Both the position numbers and the translations under genes were made by a program. From Osmia lignaria lignaria (Eukaryota > Arthropoda > Insecta > Hymenoptera > Megachilidae), in NCBI RefSeq assembly GCF_051020975.1, contig NW_027478161.1, forward strand, positions 6,262,001 to 6,326,000: DNA of 64,000 nt, read 5' to 3'. Below, piece after piece: positions 61,970 through 64,000 of this stretch. The notes beneath the pieces are model-generated. The model was not told the DNA's origin. It saw only the letters and a program-made list of their open reading frames with translations, and searched no databases. How positions within the stretch are numbered: the stretch's first letter is position 1; each line of letters starts with the position of its first letter.

Positions 61970-64000
61970 TAATTCTCTACAAAAAAGGTCTCTTAACATT
62001 TTGCCATAGCTCGCTTCGTTTCCGAGATATTTGCAGATTTATCTCAAGGGAAGGGGCCTGACGGACATATTTCGAGATATTTCTTCTTCTTGTTGTTCTT
62101 CTTCTGCACAGCTAAGCTGGAAGTGGCATTTGCGGCTCGCACTAGTGCAGAGTTATCTCAAAGAAAGGGGCCACGGTGTTTCTGTATCCCTATTATGTTG
62201 GTGCGGCTTCGGAACTTTTAAATATCTCGATATATCTCGAAAACTACGCTTCTGATCAAAAAATATCATAGAACATGAATTGTAGGAAACATAATTCTCT
62301 ACAAAAAACGTCTGTTAACATTTTGCCATAGCTCGCTTCGTTTCCGAGATATTTGCAGATTCAGCTCAAAGGAACTGGCCTGACGGACATATTTCGAGAT
62401 ATTTCTTCTTCTTGTTGTTCTTCCTCTGCACAGCTAAGCTGGAAGTGGCATTTGCAGCTCGCAATAGTGCAGAGTTATCTCAAAGAAAGGGGCCACGGTG
62501 TTTCTGTATCTCTATTATGTTGGTGCGGCTTCGGAACTTTTAAATATCTTGATATATCTCGAGAACTACGCATCTGATCAAAAAATATCATAGAACATAA
62601 AAAGTAGGAAACTTAATTCTCTACAAAAAAGGTCTGTTAACATTTTGCCATAGCTCGCTTCGTTTCCGAGATATTTGCAGATTTATCTCAAGGGAAGGGG
62701 CCTGACGGACATATTTCGAGATATTTCTTCTTCTTGTTGTTCTTCCTCTGCACAGCTGAGCTGGAAGTGGCATTTGTAGCTCGCAATAGTGCAGAGTTAT
62801 CTCAAAGAAAGGGGCCACGGTGTTTCTGTATCTCTATTATGTTGGTGCGGCTTCGGAACTTTTAAATATCTTGATATATCTCGAGATCTACGCATCTCAT
62901 CAAAAAATATCATAAAACATAAAAAGTAGGAAACTTAATTCTCTACAAAAAAGGTCTCTTAACATTTTGCCATAGCTCGCTTCGTTTCCGAGATATTTGC
63001 AGATTTATCTCAAGGGAAGGGGCCTGACGGACATATTTCGAGATATTTCTTCTTCTTGTTGTTCTTCTTCTGCACAGCTAAGCTGGAACTGGCATTTGCG
63101 GCTCGCACTAGTGCAGAGTTATCTCAAAGAAAGGGGCCACGGTGTTTCTGTATCTCTATTATGTTGGTGCGGCTTCGGAACTTTTAAATATCTCGATGTA
63201 TCTCGAAAACTACGCTTCTGATCAAAAAATATTATAGAACATAAAAAGTAGGAAACTTAATTCTCTACAAAAAAGGTCTCTTAACATTTTGCCATAGCTC
63301 GCTTCGTTTCCGAGATATTTGCAGATTTATCTCAAGGGAAGGGGCCTGACGGACATATTTCGAGATATTTCTTCTTCTTGTTGTTCTTCTTCTGCACAGC
63401 TAAGCTGGAAGTGGCATTTGCGGCTCGCACTAGTGCAGAGTTATCTCAAAGAAAGGGGCCACGGTGTTTCTGTATCCCTATTATGTTGGTGCGGCTTCGG
63501 AACTTTTAAATATCTCGATATATCTCGAAAACTACGCTTCTGATCAAAAAATATCATAGAACATGAATTGTAGGAAACATAATTCTCTACAAAAAACGTC
63601 TGTTAACATTTTGCCATAGCTCGCTTCGTTTCCGAGATATTTGCAGATTCAGCTCAAAGGAACTGGCCTGACGGACATATTTCGAGATATTTCTTCTTCT
63701 TGTTGTTCTTCCTCTGCACAGCTAAGCTGGAAGTGGCATTTGCAGCTCGCAATAGTGCAGAGTTATCTCAAAGAAAGGGGCCACGGTGTTTCTGTATCTC
63801 TATTATGTTGGTGCGGCTTCGGAACTTTTAAATATCTTGATATATCTCGAGAACTACGCATCTGATCAAAAAATATCATAGAACATAAAAAGTAGGAAAC
63901 TTAATTCTCTACAAAAAAGGTCTGTTAACATTTTGCCATAGCTCGCTTCGTTTCCGAGATATTTGCAGATTTATCTCAAGGGAAGGGGCCTGACGGACAT
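61970..64000 (+). repeat. Tandem 4-mer duplication, period 1288 bp, open at right edge
   Basis: 61970-62712 matches 63258-64000 at a shift of 1288 bp (four monomers). Left edge: G at 61969 (AAACGTAATT) against T at 63257. Shared markers are GTATCCCTATT, ACATGAATTG, ACGTCTGTTAAC, the GATTCAGCTC monomer and AAGGTCTGTTAAC. The second copy runs off the window, so its length is unknown and the array continues beyond 64000. Confidence 0.85.
62675..62996 (+). repeat. Monomer with private changes in a conserved box
   Basis: The normally constant CTCGAGAACTACGCATCTGATC reads CTCGAGATCTACGCATCTCATC here, followed by CATAAAACAT. Loss of TGATCA removes the TGA that ends the open stretch, so no 74-codon frame is listed for this monomer. 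It retains GCTGAGCTGG and TTTGTAGCTCGC, shared with 56234. Three changes within 30 bp in one monomer suggest relaxed constraint or clustered mutation. Confidence 0.85.

Larger units (their letters stand above)
57327..63078 (+). repeat. 22-mer unit, copy 2, two monomers shorter
   Basis: This copy follows directly. Up to 62188 it matches copy 1 at 7085 bp; beyond that the shift drops to 6441 bp, so two monomers were lost by exchange between the 54946-type and 55590-type monomers. About a dozen single differences were noticed over 4.9 kb (for example CATACCTCGC near 58141, AAGGGTCCACGG near 58948, CGATGTATC near 59652, TCTGAAACAAAGG near 60868), which is more divergence than between the two 28-mers. 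Similarity ends in monomer 62997. Confidence 0.85.
1..64000 (+). repeat. Satellite array, 322-bp monomer, about 199 copies
   Basis: The window is one head-to-tail array of a monomer of about 322 bp, all in the same orientation. With the TTG of GATATTTGCAG as monomer base 1, monomers start at 231 and every 322 bp, and the phase shifts only at monomers of odd length: 307 bp at 5705; 321 bp at 8588, 10841, 14060, 17601, 19854, 23073, 25326, 26613, 28544, 31441 and 49472; 323 bp at 54301 and 61386. These sum to 198 complete monomers ending at 63962. Conserved landmarks in every copy are GATATTTGCAG, the pyrimidine tract ending in GCACAG (GCACAA in a few), AAAGGGGCCACGG with variants, CTTTTAAATATC, CTGATCAAAAAATATC and CATTTTGCCATAGC. 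No insertion of unrelated sequence was seen. Known satellite biology suggests heterochromatin; the precise chromosomal site is not determinable here. Confidence 0.98.

Noticed and set aside
46535..62818. Minus-strand 60-76-codon frames
   Set aside because: They are the complement of the monomer, opened where single variants such as CAGCTGAGC remove a stop codon; they have no independent signal.
231..63865. Hundreds of 60-84-codon open frames as a family of small Ser/Cys-rich proteins
   Set aside because: They are one stretch of the satellite monomer repeated; TTG start, no start context, the frame rotates each unit because 322 is not divisible by three, and frameshifted copies were amplified equally.
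1..64000. CRISPR array
   Set aside because: The repeated unit is 322 bp with no short constant repeat alternating with unique spacers; the whole unit is repeated.
1..64000. Ribosomal DNA spacer repeats
   Set aside because: No rRNA sequence is present, and about 200 uninterrupted units is far more than usual for spacer subrepeats.
1..64000. Tandem copies of a tRNA- or SINE-derived element
   Set aside because: I found no convincing A and B box pair, no tRNA-like fold and no poly-A tailed ends or target duplications.

Overview
The window is satellite DNA from end to end. One monomer of about 322 bp is repeated head to tail on one strand without interruption: 198 complete monomers (231 to 63962, taking the TTG of the motif GATATTTGCAG as each monomer's first base), a 230-bp partial monomer on the left and a 38-bp partial on the right. 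I see no protein gene, rRNA, tRNA, transposon, CRISPR array or unique sequence. The numerous short open frames are the same 74-codon stretch of the monomer read again and again. Array size, monomer length near two nucleosomes and hierarchical higher-order structure indicate a eukaryotic nuclear genome, probably pericentromeric or other heterochromatin. The recurring motifs TCGAGATATTT and ATATCTCGAAAAC remind me of arthropod satellites, but that is memory-based and weak; I do not identify a species.

Layout. Two sequence domains alternate. The outer domain (1 to about 6.3 kb and about 37.8 to 64 kb) carries monomers with GATTCAGCTCAAAGG (15 copies) and with a CACTAGTGC (SpeI-type) variant. The inner domain (about 6.3 to 37.8 kb) has neither, and instead carries monomers marked by TTCCAGATATT, CCTGAGGGACA, CGAAATATTTCTTATTC and several inherited 1-bp deletions. 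Inside these domains lie nested tandem duplications of whole numbers of monomers: 3-mer (966 bp; 6406-8350), 28-mer (9013 bp; 7044-25088), 7-mer nested in each 28-mer (2253 bp), 15-mer (4828 bp; 25841-34442), another 3-mer (28642-30579), a 1-mer (34347-35066), 7-mer (2254 bp; 38870-44983, third copy missing one monomer), 22-mer (7085 bp; 50242 to about 63078) and a 4-mer (1288 bp; 61970-64000). Departures of these periods from exact multiples of 322 are fully explained by the 1-bp indel monomers inside them.

How it works together. The pattern is what repeated unequal exchange and gene conversion between in-register monomers produce. Nesting gives a relative order: the 7-mer duplication at 7976-12481 predates the 28-mer duplication, because both 28-mer copies contain it with the same internal differences. 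Each monomer also contains a 19-bp internal repeat (17 of 19 matching), a 50-bp-spaced direct repeat, an inverted pair of the same motif, and a long pyrimidine tract ending in GCACAG that looks like a splice acceptor. Whether any of this is transcribed or bound by protein cannot be told from sequence. All comparisons were done by eye, so breakpoints are good to a few bases, and difference counts are minimum counts. An assembly artefact cannot be excluded for the longest near-identical duplications.
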